From Desulfosporosinus youngiae DSM 17734 (GTDB lineage Bacteria > Bacillota > Desulfitobacteriia > Desulfitobacteriales > Desulfitobacteriaceae): 64,000 bases of DNA. The notes under the pieces were generated by a model. That model did no database searches and was not told the DNA's origin. It was given only the letters and a program-made list of their open reading frames with translations. This document shows, piece after piece, positions 26,037-35,557 of this stretch (the stretch's first letter is position 1; each line of letters begins with the position of its first letter). The stretch covers positions 3,492,226 through 3,556,225 of the forward strand of contig NZ_CM001441.1 of NCBI RefSeq assembly GCF_000244895.1, written 5' to 3'. The position numbers were made by a program, and so were the translations under genes.

Positions 26037-27614
26037 TCATTTCTGCCTGGTAGAAAAGAATCTGTATTCTTTTTCAAGAAATTCCTGATCAGTCAAGCAA
26101 TTCTTCGTGTCTATCATGACCTGCTTGCGGACTTGTTCTTTGAACTGGCCGAATCGCTGGGCTTCAAGTCCTTTTCCGCGGGCAAATTCTGCAAAAAGCC
26201 TCCAATCCAAGATGCCGGCCCGCTCAGTTATAAAAGCACACGCATTTCGGATTTCTGCCTGTATCCGATCCAAGCGGATCAAATTTCGTTCAGCATCCTG
26301 CTTGCCTCCAAGAAAATCCGCTTTCCATAAGGTGAGCAGGTTCTCGATCCTCTGGGCATTAAAGATCTGCCCATCCCAGCCAACCTCCCAGGCAAAGCGG
26401 CGGGCTTTAATTCTAAGCTTAGTATTATCCACGTCTCCTTTTAATTCACTCATAAAGGTCAATGTTCCCAGCATATGATGCCCCACTAAAAAGTGCAGTT
26501 CTCCTTCTCCTTTACTCCCTCCGGGAAGGACCATCGACCAGCGGAAGCGGGGCAGGATTCCCGTGACCAAACGTGCACTTTCCTTTTCATGCTGCAAGAA
26601 ATGCCGTTTTCCGTCTGTGACCCACTCAAAATGGTTCCGGCGTATGTTGCGCCAGGGTTTAATTCGCTTAATCACGATCGTATCAGGGTGGTTGTCCAGT
26701 CTTCCCCCATGGACTTCAACCTCTTTATTCCTCCATTTATCCAGGTTTTTCCCAACCAACTTAAATTCATTGACTTTATACCCTTCGTCAGCTAACCTGA
26801 TTGTTCCCCATGTATAACATTCCCGGCTGGCTGTTTCCCATTTCCCCATATCATGAAATAAGGCCGCTAAACGCACTAAAACCCGAGAGGGAGTATTTTT
26901 AACCACATGCCGGGTATGATCCCAGGCATCCTTGGTATGATACCGGTTTTGTACCAGCCCTTTCAGCCTGGCCAGCTCGGGTATATACACCTTAAAATAC
27001 CCTAATTCATCGAGAAGTCCTAACCCTTTATCCACCTCTGTCAAGACGAGAATCCGCCCTAATTCCTCTGTTACCCGTTCTACGGAGACTCTTTCCAGCA
27101 GAGAAAGGTTATCCTGGGCGGCCTGCCAAGTCTCAGGATTGATGGCCAGATTATAACGGACTGCTAATCGAACCAGACGCAGGATTCTGAGGGGATCTTC
27201 CTGATAACGATCCTCCGCCTGTCCGCAGGCGATCAATTTCCCTTCGCTTAAGGCTTGAATCCCACTTAAAGGATCAATGATCTCCTTTGTGCGAACATCT
27301 TGATAAATGGCATTAATAGTAAAATCCCTGCATAGAGCATCCCTTTCGACTTCTCCGGAAAATACCGAGATATCTACCCTGTCCGTTTCCCGAAACAAGC
27401 TGACCGTCGGCTGATGCGCTCCGATCAGGTGAGGATGATACCCCCAATCAGACAGATTCTTCTCAATCTGCTGGAGGGGAAGGCGGGTTACCGCATCCAC
27501 ATCCTTTGAGGGGAGTCCTAATTCCGCATCCCGAACAGCCCCGCCTACAATATAGACTGGGCTTAACTCACTCAGCCTCATCAAGACCTCTTGTTGGAAT
27601 GGTGTACCGATCAT
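26037..27614 (-). CDS. CCA-adding tRNA nucleotidyltransferase / poly(A) polymerase family, with insertion
   Basis: A class II nucleotidyltransferase of 525 residues. It has GGAVRDAELGLPSKDVDAV (GG motif and the DxD metal site), RDFTINAIYQD, GKLIACGQAEDRYQEDPLRI (RNA-binding neck) and an HD motif (ALFHDMGKW) near 260. About 65 extra residues lie between HDMGKW and the downstream HEKESARL helix, including a basic stretch KRIKPWRNIRRNHFEW, where typical CCA enzymes have only a short loop. It probably matures tRNA 3' ends. Confidence 0.85.
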   Translation of the reverse strand: MIGTPFQQEVLMRLSELSPVYIVGGAVRDAELGLPSKDVDAVTRLPLQQIEKNLSDWGYHPHLIGAHQPTVSLFRETDRVDISVFSGEVERDALCRDFTINAIYQDVRTKEIIDPLSGIQALSEGKLIACGQAEDRYQEDPLRILRLVRLAVRYNLAINPETWQAAQDNLSLLERVSVERVTEELGRILVLTEVDKGLGLLDELGYFKVYIPELARLKGLVQNRYHTKDAWDHTRHVVKNTPSRVLVRLAALFHDMGKWETASRECYTWGTIRLADEGYKVNEFKLVGKNLDKWRNKEVEVHGGRLDNHPDTIVIKRIKPWRNIRRNHFEWVTDGKRHFLQHEKESARLVTGILPRFRWSMVLPGGSKGEGELHFLVGHHMLGTLTFMSELKGDVDNTKLRIKARRFAWEVGWDGQIFNAQRIENLLTLWKADFLGGKQDAERNLIRLDRIQAEIRNACAFITERAGILDWRLFAEFARGKGLEAQRFGQFKEQVRKQVMIDTKNCLTDQEFLEKEYRFFSTRQK

Positions 27615-27635
27615 GAAATCCCTCCCCTGATAGTA

Positions 27636-28517
27636 TTAACAAAGCACTGAAATTTTCGGCCCAATTTTTACATGCCATGAGCTTACAGGGCCATATTCTC
27701 CATCAAGATCTGACTTTATAGGCCGATCCGTGTGTATCGTCAGTTCCGTGGTCTGGAATTCTTTAATCTTCCCGTTACCTGCTTTTTCACCGCGCAGAAC
27801 ATTTAACAGCAAGCGGATGGTCTCCGGCCAGCCTGCTGCCGGTACAATTAAAACTTCCAGCTTGCCATCCGTCAGTGAAGCTCTGGGAACCAGCTGCCTG
27901 AGTCCTCCCACTGAATGACCATTCACCGCCAGAAACAAGACAACCTCTTCATTATAATGTTGTCCGTCTTTTTCATACTCAATGTGAAAAGGCCGGAAGG
28001 AAGGAAGAGTTTCGATTCCTTTAAGAATATAGGCTAATTGTCCAAGGGTATTTTTGACACGAGTATCTACTTTTTGGGAAACATCGGTTAAAAGTCCGGC
28101 GCTGGCGACATTGACAAAATAGCGCTCATTAACTTGACCCGTGTCCATTCTGAAGATATTTTCTTTGGCAATAACTTTGCAGGCTTCAGGGATACTTTTA
28201 GGCAAGCCTAAGGCGTAGGCCAGATCATTAGCAGTTCCTACCGGCAGAATACCCAAGGCAGGACGCTGCTCCTCCGGTATTTTCAGCAGTCCATTAACCG
28301 CTTGATGAATACTGCCATCCCCTCCGGCAATCACAAACCGATCAACATCTCTGCTCTGAGAGGCAGCCTGTTCCATATCTTCCGGAGAACAGGCCCGGTG
28401 TATACATACTTCATTGCCGCTTTCCTGGAAAATGCGAATAACCGTATCCAGCTGTGCAGTCAGTTTTCGCCGGCCTGCATAGGGATTATAAACTAAACGT
28501 AATCGTTGACCCTTCAT
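27636..28517 (-). CDS. Diacylglycerol/lipid kinase (DagK/YegS family)
   Basis: A 293-residue lipid kinase. It shows the nucleotide-binding signature VIAGGDGSIHQAVNGLL at about 60-76, GILPVGTANDLAYALGLP near 90-107, and the C-terminal domain with FVNVASAGLLTDVSQ and LTDGKLEVLIVP. It phosphorylates diacylglycerol or a related lipid at the inner membrane face. It lies 21 bases upstream of the CCA-enzyme gene on the same strand, so co-transcription is likely. Confidence 0.9.
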   Translation of the reverse strand: MKGQRLRLVYNPYAGRRKLTAQLDTVIRIFQESGNEVCIHRACSPEDMEQAASQSRDVDRFVIAGGDGSIHQAVNGLLKIPEEQRPALGILPVGTANDLAYALGLPKSIPEACKVIAKENIFRMDTGQVNERYFVNVASAGLLTDVSQKVDTRVKNTLGQLAYILKGIETLPSFRPFHIEYEKDGQHYNEEVVLFLAVNGHSVGGLRQLVPRASLTDGKLEVLIVPAAGWPETIRLLLNVLRGEKAGNGKIKEFQTTELTIHTDRPIKSDLDGEYGPVSSWHVKIGPKISVLC

Positions 28518-28563
28518 GAGCTTAGTAATCGACTCCTTATCCTCTTCTTAAGGTGGGTTTTGT

Positions 28564-29682
28564 CTAAGATTTTAAGTTTTCCGGGTTCAAATCCTCAAGT
28601 TCCGGCAAGACAAAACGCCCATCTTTCCGTACCAATCGATCATCAAAGTAGATTTCACCGCCACCATAATCCGGTCTTTGAATGCACACTAAATCCCAAT
28701 GAATCGCGGATTTGTTTCCATTGCTGCACTCGTCATAACAGGATCCCGGGGTAAAGTGAAAACTTCCGTCAATCTTTTCGTCAAAAAGTGTGTCTTTCAT
28801 GGGAGTACTAATATACGGATTGACGCCTATGGCAAATTCTCCGACATAACGCGCCCCCTCGTCAGTGTTAAACAAGGACTCAATTCGTTCAGTGTCGTTG
28901 GCCATCGCTTTAACAATCTTCCCGTTTTCAAAATCTAAAACAATATTATCGTAAGTGAATCCTTGGTAAAGTGACGGTGTGTTGTAACTGATCCGGCCAT
29001 TGACGGATTCTTTCAAGGGGGCACTAAATATTTCCCCGTCCGGAATATTAAGATGTCCGTCACACTTTATCGCCGGCATTCCTTTTATCGAGAATTGCAA
29101 ATCGGTTCCGGGGCCGACAATACGCACCCGATCTGTTTTCTCCATCAGCTCTTTCAGGGGATCCATAGCCTTCGACATTTTCGAGTAATCTAAATTACAC
29201 ACCTTAAAGTAAAAGTCCTCAAACCCTTCGATGCTTGTATTAGCTAACTGGGCCATTGCAGCATTGGGATATCTCAGTATACACCAACGGGTATGCGCTA
29301 CTCGCTGCTCTGAATGAACGGGTTTTTGGTAGCAGGATGTATAGGTTTTCAGACATTCGTTTGGAACATCTGCCCACTCATTAACATTGTCTCCTCCGCG
29401 AATCCCGATATAGGCCTGCATCTCTTTCATGCGGGCGAGATCCCAGCGGGTCATAGCTTCAGCCTGTTCCACCGAGAATTCTTTTAATAGTTCACGTTGT
29501 AGGGTATGATTAATGGTAGACAGGAATGGCAATCCGCCTGCCCGGTAAGCAGAACCAATTAAAGCTTGAGCGAGAGGGATATCCGGTCCTATCACTTCTA
29601 TCAGGATTTTTTCACCTGGCTGAAGGGCGATTGAGTAATTGATTAAGGAATCGGCAAGTTCTTCTATACGCGGATCTTTCAC
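28564..29682 (-). CDS. M29-family metallo-aminopeptidase
   Basis: A 372-residue aminopeptidase of the thermophilic (M29) family. Conserved segments are LQPGEKILIEVIGPDIPLA, GIRGGDNVNEWADVP, PDGEIFSAPLKESVNG, EFAIGVNPYI and the metal-site motif SAIHWDLVC near 340. Cytosolic enzyme that trims N-terminal residues from peptides. It is the first gene of a possible aminopeptidase-lipid kinase-cca run on the minus strand. Confidence 0.92.
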   Translation of the reverse strand: MKDPRIEELADSLINYSIALQPGEKILIEVIGPDIPLAQALIGSAYRAGGLPFLSTINHTLQRELLKEFSVEQAEAMTRWDLARMKEMQAYIGIRGGDNVNEWADVPNECLKTYTSCYQKPVHSEQRVAHTRWCILRYPNAAMAQLANTSIEGFEDFYFKVCNLDYSKMSKAMDPLKELMEKTDRVRIVGPGTDLQFSIKGMPAIKCDGHLNIPDGEIFSAPLKESVNGRISYNTPSLYQGFTYDNIVLDFENGKIVKAMANDTERIESLFNTDEGARYVGEFAIGVNPYISTPMKDTLFDEKIDGSFHFTPGSCYDECSNGNKSAIHWDLVCIQRPDYGGGEIYFDDRLVRKDGRFVLPELEDLNPENLKS

Positions 29683-29872
29683 ATTAGGGCCTCCTTACAA
29701 CTCGATTATTAAGAACGTGGTTTGGGCAGGATGAAGGATACGTTCATTATGGAATATTCTTCATGCCGCATAATTTTCCTTTTTAAATTTTAGTCTATCT
29801 AAAAGTATGTTCACTGGATTAATTTTTACTCTTATGAATTTAGTGAGCCTCACTGCTTTACTTGGAGGAATT

Positions 29873-30796
29873 ATGAAAACATCATCTAACCTTTGGGAAT
29901 ACCGGCTGCAATCTGAAGACTCCGGTCATAAATATTTGTCTATTCTGCTTCATAAATTTCATTTTTCAGCTAAGTTATTACAGCGCTTGAAACAAGGAGA
30001 ACGAGTTTGGGTTAATGGACAATTCACCTATCTGACCGCACGTGGGAAAGAAGGGGATTTGTTGTCCATTCAACTCGTTTCCGACGAGGAAGCCAACCTT
30101 CAAGGAGAAGATCTGCCCCTTGATATACTCTATGAAGATGACTACCTGTTAGCTGTCAATAAGCCTGTCGGCCAAGTGGTTCATCCCAACCGCCGTTACC
30201 CTGAGCACACTTTAGCAAATGCTGTCACCGGTCATTGGGAACGCAAAGGAGAAAATCGCCTATATCGCCCAATCCATAGGATAGACCGGAATACCTCAGG
30301 CGTCGTAGTCATCGCCAAAAATCAGTTCGCCCATCAACAGCTTGCCTGGCAGCTCGAACGGGGGCATATTCATAAACGATACCTCGGTTTTGTCGAAGGA
30401 GTTGTGCCTGAAGATGAAGGAACGATCGACGATCCCATAGGGTTTGCTCCAAATAGCTTTATCAAACGCCAGATCCACCCCGATGGCATGACAGCCCGGA
30501 CCCATTTCCGTGTCCTCCGCCGCTATTCCTGCGCCACGTTTCTTGAGTTCATCTTAGAAACCGGACGCACCCATCAAATCCGAGTACATTGTGAAGGATT
30601 CGGCCATCCCTTAATCGGGGATGACCTTTATAGCGGTACGAAAACACTTCTTGATCGTCATGCCTTACACTCTTCAATGTATGCCTTTCTGCACCCTTCG
30701 AGCGGCCTCCCCATGGTGATTCGCGCTCCCTTTCCGGAAGATCTTCGCCTGCTAGTCATAAAATTACGGGACTTTGTTGCAACTACTCAGGAATAG
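29873..30796 (+). CDS. RluA-family pseudouridine synthase
   Basis: A 307-residue enzyme that converts uridine to pseudouridine in RNA, probably rRNA. It has an N-terminal S4-like region (SAKLLQRLKQGERVWVNG), LPLDILYEDDYLLAVNKPVG, the catalytic RPIHRIDRNTSGVVVIAKN (Asp), and GRTHQIRVH. The start at 29873 has GGAGGAATT directly upstream; the longer frame from 29807 has a non-family hydrophobic leader. It is transcribed divergently from the aminopeptidase. Confidence 0.92.
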   Translation: MKTSSNLWEYRLQSEDSGHKYLSILLHKFHFSAKLLQRLKQGERVWVNGQFTYLTARGKEGDLLSIQLVSDEEANLQGEDLPLDILYEDDYLLAVNKPVGQVVHPNRRYPEHTLANAVTGHWERKGENRLYRPIHRIDRNTSGVVVIAKNQFAHQQLAWQLERGHIHKRYLGFVEGVVPEDEGTIDDPIGFAPNSFIKRQIHPDGMTARTHFRVLRRYSCATFLEFILETGRTHQIRVHCEGFGHPLIGDDLYSGTKTLLDRHALHSSMYAFLHPSSGLPMVIRAPFPEDLRLLVIKLRDFVATTQE

Positions 30797-30878
30797 TTTG
30801 TGCCCCTTCACATTTTATCCTTCCATATTTAAGTAATTTATTAATTATATACTATTATTATGAAATACCCTAATATCA

Positions 30879-30918
30879 AGAGCCTCCCTCTTAAATCAAA
30901 ACGTTTAAGGGAGGCTCT
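30879..30918. terminator. Bidirectional terminator between rluA-like and mscL
   Basis: AGAGCCTCCC and GGGAGGCTCT, plus TTAAA/TTTAA inner pairs; followed by ATGTTTTTTC on the plus strand. It serves the convergent genes on either side. Confidence 0.85.
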
Positions 30919-30933
30919 ATGTTTTTTCTAAAT

Positions 30934-31359
30934 TTATGGCTGCTTTTTTAGAAGGTCTCTGATCTCCGTGAGAAGCTGAACTTCTGCACTTGGAGTTTCC
31001 GGTTTAACGGCTTCTTCTTGCTTCTTTTTCCTGTTCAGCGAATTCATTAATTTAACCAGTAAGAAAATCGAACCCGCAATAACTAAAAAGTCAAACGTCG
31101 TCTGAATGAAATTACCAATATTTAAGGTAACAGCCGCTTGAACAATCTCTCCCGCACCATCGACTACGGGATCATTAAGCTCCAGCTTTATATCTGTGAA
31201 TTTTATTCCGCCTGCAATAAGGCCAATCGGAGGCATAATAATATCCGCGACAAGAGAGGATACAATTTTCCCGAAAGCGCCTCCGATGATGATCCCTACC
31301 GCCAGATCCACCACGTTGCCTCTAGTGGCAAATTCCTTGAATTCCTTAATAAAGCTCAT
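30934..31359 (-). CDS. mscL: Large-conductance mechanosensitive channel
   Basis: A 141-residue MscL. It has the N-terminal [20 protein letters not shown] helix, the pore-lining first membrane segment ([20 protein letters not shown]), a periplasmic loop, the second helix ([19 protein letters not shown]), and the charged C-terminal bundle ([12 protein letters not shown]). It opens under membrane tension to release solutes during osmotic downshock. AAGGAGTTG supports the ATG. Confidence 0.95.
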   Translation of the reverse strand: MSFIKEFKEFATRGNVVDLAVGIIIGGAFGKIVSSLVADIIMPPIGLIAGGIKFTDIKLELNDPVVDGAGEIVQAAVTLNIGNFIQTTFDFLVIAGSIFLLVKLMNSLNRKKKQEEAVKPETPSAEVQLLTEIRDLLKKQP

Positions 31360-31532
31360 ATCACAACTCCTTTAAAACTATAGTATCTCATCCTATAATT
31401 CAGTTTACTCATTTCAAGATACATAAGTTTCTCATCACTTTACAAAATATTCAAAGCACCAGCTTATTATTGACTTTTTTTCAGAAATTCGGGAAACATA
31501 ACTTTAATCTTAATATAGGAGGGTACAAATAT

Positions 31533-31628
31533 ATGGATATTTTTTCAAGGATGTTATGGAAATTGACTAAAGCTAGAAATTGGTTGATGTTAAGGTACAT
31601 AATCCTGCGCAAACGTTGGAAAGTGTAA
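31533..31628 (+). CDS. 31-residue basic small protein, unknown
   Basis: An unannotated short gene with AGGAGGG nine bases before its ATG. It begins MDIFSRMLWKLTKARNWLML and ends RYIILRKRWKV. It is strongly basic (nine Lys/Arg) and amphipathic, resembling small membrane-active peptides or type I toxins, but no family is recognised. It is convergent with map and ends only 3 bases before the map stop codon. Confidence 0.45.
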   Translation: MDIFSRMLWKLTKARNWLMLRYIILRKRWKV

Positions 31629-31631
31629 TCC

Positions 31632-32381
31632 TTAGTCCTGCTCGGTTAATACTAGAGGACTATTTTTAGTAATTGCGATGGTATGTTCATATTGAGCGGA
31701 AAGACTGCCGTCTGTCGTTCTGGCCGTCCATTGATTAGAGTCAATTTTGAGATGATATGTACCGATATTGATCATGGGTTCAATCGTAAATACCATCCCT
31801 TCCCGCAGTCTTTCCCCCCTGTGAGGCTTTCCAAAATGCGGGACCTGCAAATCCTCATGCATCATTTGCCCGATTCCATGACCCATAAAATCCCGGACCA
31901 CTGAGAACCCGTGCGCTTCAGCATGACTTTGTATAGCATGGGATATATCCCCGATTCTATTGCCAACGACTGATTTTTCGATACCCAGATAGAGGCATTC
32001 CTTGGTAACCTTAAGCAAGGTTTCGGCTTGTTTAGATATTTGGCCCACAGGATAAGTCCAGGCTGAATCCGCAAGCCAGCCCTTAAGATTGACCACCATA
32101 TCAATACCGACAATATCTCCGTCTTTCAGAGGGTCTTTCGTTGGAAACCCATGACATATTTCATCATTGACGGACGCACAAGTAGCAAATCGATATCCCT
32201 TATACCCTTTTTGCTCGGGAGTCGCTCCATGGGAGCGGATAAAATCCTCTGCGAATTTATCGATTTCCAAAGATGTTATCCCTGGACGAATCAACGAACG
32301 GAGTTCTCGATGGCAGGCAGTAAGAATCTTTCCAGCCTCTGCCATAAATTCAATTTCCTTTTCAGTTTTGATGATAACCAA
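31632..32381 (-). CDS. map: Methionine aminopeptidase type I
   Basis: A 249-residue enzyme that removes the initiator Met. The five metal ligands are in place: GIDMVV (Asp), ADSAWTYPVG (Asp), FMGHGIGQMMHED (His), MVFTIEPMI (Glu) and YEHTIAI (Glu). The start is TTG with GAGGAGG upstream. It is a stand-alone copy, not in the usual ribosomal-protein operon, so it may be a second map gene. Confidence 0.93.
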   Translation of the reverse strand: MVIIKTEKEIEFMAEAGKILTACHRELRSLIRPGITSLEIDKFAEDFIRSHGATPEQKGYKGYRFATCASVNDEICHGFPTKDPLKDGDIVGIDMVVNLKGWLADSAWTYPVGQISKQAETLLKVTKECLYLGIEKSVVGNRIGDISHAIQSHAEAHGFSVVRDFMGHGIGQMMHEDLQVPHFGKPHRGERLREGMVFTIEPMINIGTYHLKIDSNQWTARTTDGSLSAQYEHTIAITKNSPLVLTEQD

Positions 32382-32456
32382 TTTAAGATTTCCTCCTCAA
32401 GATTTAGTTACTAAACTGCTTAGCATTCTTATTATAATACTTTTTTGGCAAATGTG

Positions 32457-32496
32457 CTTGTACTAGGGGCAATTCATGAATTGCCCCTAGTACAAG
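32457..32496. repeat. Perfect 40-bp palindrome
   Basis: CTTGTACTAGGGGCAATTCA pairs fully with its own reverse complement, centred at 32476/32477. It lies between map and the ATPase gene and could serve as a terminator hairpin. Confidence 0.8.
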
Positions 32497-32505
32497 GTTT
32501 ACATA

Positions 32506-32545
32506 AAACGTCCACAATCCCTTTTAGATGAGATTGTGGACGTTT
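32506..32545 (-). terminator. Terminator of the P-type ATPase gene
   Basis: AAACGTCCACAATC / GATTGTGGACGTTT stem, followed by TTTTATG on the minus strand, 9 bases past the ATPase stop. Confidence 0.8.
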
Positions 32546-32553
32546 GTGTCATT

Positions 32554-35226
32554 CTAAGCAGTCTTAGCCCCTGGGAAGGCTCTCATTATTAGTTTCAAGA
32601 CTTCACTGAAAATCACAATACTAAAGGTGAAGCCAATGATCTTGAACCATAATCCCAATTCGAGAGGAACCGTTTTGAACACGTTTCCGCCAAATTGAGT
32701 AACCATAACCTGAACCAGGAAGGTCAAGAACACAACCCCGACCATGGTTTTGTTTTTGAGGAGATTCGGGAAAATGCTCCGCACCCCAAACTCCCGGCTG
32801 TTAAATGCATTCCAAAGCTGGAACAACACAAAGGAAGTGAATACAATGGTGGATTGTTGTGCTGCTGTACCGCCAAGCATTTGTGTGTCCATCAGCAATA
32901 ATAAGCCTGCTACAATAAATAACCCGTTAGCAACAATTTTGAATAGCATATCCTTGGTGACAATCGATGCATTTCTCCTGATTGGCTGCTTTTCAAGCAG
33001 ATGTTCCCGCGGCGGTTCTAAACCTAAGGTTAAGGCCGGAGGTCCATCCATAATAATGTTCACCCATAATAACTGTAAGGTGGTAAAGGGCATCGCATAT
33101 CCCATGACTTCTGCCAAGATGACAGTTACAAAGGCAACAACATTGACCGTAAGCTGAAATTGAATAAACCGCTGGAAGTTTTCGTAGATGCCCCGTCCCC
33201 ATTTAATAGCCTTAACGATGGTGGAGAAAGAGTCATCTAATAAGACGATATCCGAAGCTTCTTTAGATACTTCCGTTCCTGCAATCCCCATCGCAACACC
33301 GACATCTGCCGATTTTAAAGCAGGAGCATCATTAATGCCATCACCGGTCACAACCACTGAAGCATTAATTTCCTGCAAGAGCTTGACAACTCTCATCTTA
33401 GCCGTGGGATTTGAGCGTGCGATGACCACAATATTCGGAAGCTTACTCTTCAACTCCTGATCACTCATGGCGTCAATGTCTGTAACCTCTAATACCAGGG
33501 AGTCATTCTTGACAATTCCTAATTGACCGGCAATGGCCCGCGCTGTATTAATGTTATCCCCTGTCAGGATTTTGACCGTGATGCCTGCTCTTCGGCAATG
33601 GTCAATGGCTTCCTTGACATCCGAACGCAATGGATCTTCAATTCCGACAAAGCCGGTAAATACAAGGTTTTTTTCAACATTATAGATATCTTCCCATTGA
33701 GGTTCTTCCGTAAAATCATTAAAGGCGAACCCTAAAACCCTTCTTGCCTTATCCTGAAGCTGCTTTATTTTAGCCTCAATTTCATTAATGTGCTCTTGAG
33801 TCATCGGAACAATCGTTCCATTGTAGAGAATCCGGTCACAAATACTTAAAACCTTTTCGGGCGAACCCTTTGTATAGAGTCTGAAGCCCTTTTCTGTTTG
33901 ATACGCTGTGGACATCATTTTTCTGGCCGACGTAAAATTGTATTCACTGACAGGCTCACTATACTCTTTGCGATAGTGGAGATAGTTGATATTATTTTTA
34001 TCGGCGCAGACAAGCAGCGAACACTCTGTGGGATTTCCCAGGAATTCATATTTTCCATCTTTTTTAGAAATATCCGCTGTCGAGTTGAGGCAGAAATTCT
34101 GAAGCATCTCTTCATTACGCAGCTGATCGACTGAAACATCGTTGCCATCGGCCCATACCTCAACAACGGTCATCTTGTTTTCTGTCAGAGTCCCTGTCTT
34201 ATCCGAACAGATGACATTAACCGAGCCAATTGTTTCGCAGGCAATAAGCTTTCGAACAAGCGCATTATTCTTAGCCATTTTTTGCATATTAAAGGCCAGG
34301 GTAATAGCAACCATGGTGGGCAATCCTTCAGGCACGGCAGCGACAATCAGAGCTACTGAAGTTACGAATGCATCCTTGATCCCTGGAAGAGCAGCCCCCA
34401 GATTATCCAACACCAGGATCCCCTGGCTGTACATCTTGAAGACTTCGAAAAGGAAAATTCCGGCGGCCACGATCGATCCGATAATGGATATTCGTTTACC
34501 CAGGTCCGCTAATTTTTGTTGAAGCGGGGTTTGTGAGGTTATTTCTCCTTTTAATTCATCAGCGATTTTACCCATCTCAGTCTTATCACCGATAGATGTT
34601 ACAATGGCGATGGCCCTGCCTTCAATCACCATCGTACCGGAGTATAACATGTTTTTGCGTTCTGCCAGAGGACAATTATCCCTTTCGATTTTCAATGAAT
34701 TCTTAGAAGCTGCTTCAGCTTCACCGGTCAACATCGATTCGTCGATTCCAAGATTTGAAGAATGTATGATCCTAGCATCCGCGGGAACTTTATCCCCTGT
34801 TTCTAAATGGATAATGTCTCCAACCGTAAGTTCACTTTGTGCTTGCAACACAATTTTTCCGTCTCTGACTACTTTGACATGCACATCTTCACTTAGCTTA
34901 GAGAGGGCTTCAAAGGCTTTATCTGATTTACCTTCTTGAATAATTGAAATTGAGGTAGCAATTAAAACGGCAACAAAGATCCCTAAACCGTCCGCAATAT
35001 GACCCATCGCTAGTGATATTAACCCGGAAATCAAAAGAATGAGTATAAGGGGCTCTTTTAAGCTTTCGTATATTTTTACCAATATACTCTCTTTTTCTTT
35101 CGGAGTAAAAATGTTTTTCCCATAACGTTGGATTCTCGACTCAGCTTCAGCTGCTGACAGGCCTTTCTCTTCGTTACTCTGCAACTCGGAGATGACTTCT
35201 TCAGCTTCTTTTCGGAAAAACTCCAC
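32554..35226 (-). CDS. P-type cation ATPase (P2, calcium-type)
   Basis: An 890-residue ATPase. It has a cation_ATPase_N segment, the actuator loop SMLTGEAEA, VAAVPEGLPTMVAI in the fourth membrane helix (the P2A ion site), phospho-Asp CSDKTGTLTENKM, a KGSPE nucleotide domain, GDGINDAPALKSADVGVAMG, and six C-terminal helices (NVVAFVTVILAEVMG, LLWVNIIMDGPPALTLGLE). PMR1/SERCA-like, so it most likely exports Ca2+ (Mn2+ possible). GTG start with AGAAGGAGG. Confidence 0.92.
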   Translation of the reverse strand: MEFFRKEAEEVISELQSNEEKGLSAAEAESRIQRYGKNIFTPKEKESILVKIYESLKEPLILILLISGLISLAMGHIADGLGIFVAVLIATSISIIQEGKSDKAFEALSKLSEDVHVKVVRDGKIVLQAQSELTVGDIIHLETGDKVPADARIIHSSNLGIDESMLTGEAEAASKNSLKIERDNCPLAERKNMLYSGTMVIEGRAIAIVTSIGDKTEMGKIADELKGEITSQTPLQQKLADLGKRISIIGSIVAAGIFLFEVFKMYSQGILVLDNLGAALPGIKDAFVTSVALIVAAVPEGLPTMVAITLAFNMQKMAKNNALVRKLIACETIGSVNVICSDKTGTLTENKMTVVEVWADGNDVSVDQLRNEEMLQNFCLNSTADISKKDGKYEFLGNPTECSLLVCADKNNINYLHYRKEYSEPVSEYNFTSARKMMSTAYQTEKGFRLYTKGSPEKVLSICDRILYNGTIVPMTQEHINEIEAKIKQLQDKARRVLGFAFNDFTEEPQWEDIYNVEKNLVFTGFVGIEDPLRSDVKEAIDHCRRAGITVKILTGDNINTARAIAGQLGIVKNDSLVLEVTDIDAMSDQELKSKLPNIVVIARSNPTAKMRVVKLLQEINASVVVTGDGINDAPALKSADVGVAMGIAGTEVSKEASDIVLLDDSFSTIVKAIKWGRGIYENFQRFIQFQLTVNVVAFVTVILAEVMGYAMPFTTLQLLWVNIIMDGPPALTLGLEPPREHLLEKQPIRRNASIVTKDMLFKIVANGLFIVAGLLLLMDTQMLGGTAAQQSTIVFTSFVLFQLWNAFNSREFGVRSIFPNLLKNKTMVGVVFLTFLVQVMVTQFGGNVFKTVPLELGLWFKIIGFTFSIVIFSEVLKLIMRAFPGAKTA

Positions 35227-35345
35227 AGTATAATCCTCCTTCTATTTACCCATTGCTAATTAATAGAGCTGATCGTTCCTTATAGTATTTACGAAATAAT
35301 CACTCCTTACTTCCATTTTAATCAAGTGTTTGAAGAAACAAAAAA

Positions 35346-35384
35346 GACTTTTAACACAGCATAATAGCCATGTTAAAAGTCTTG
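35346..35384 (-). terminator. Terminator of the N-formylglutamate amidohydrolase-like gene
   Basis: AAGACTTTTAACA / TGTTAAAAGTCTT followed by TTTTTTG on the minus strand. The remaining intergenic DNA (35227-35557) holds only the presumed ATPase promoter. Confidence 0.8.
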
Positions 35385-35557
35385 TTACCTCAAACGGTTT
35401 ACAAAGTCAGGTAAGTTACCTTACCGGGTATGTTGCCTTTGTAATTCAACTACTCCCTCTTAACAATTTAAGTGTACCTTAAATTATTCAGCTTGTCAAA
35501 TCCAACTCAGTAATTTAAGTGATCTTTTCTGCTCTTCCCAGGCTGCGTAATCTCGGA

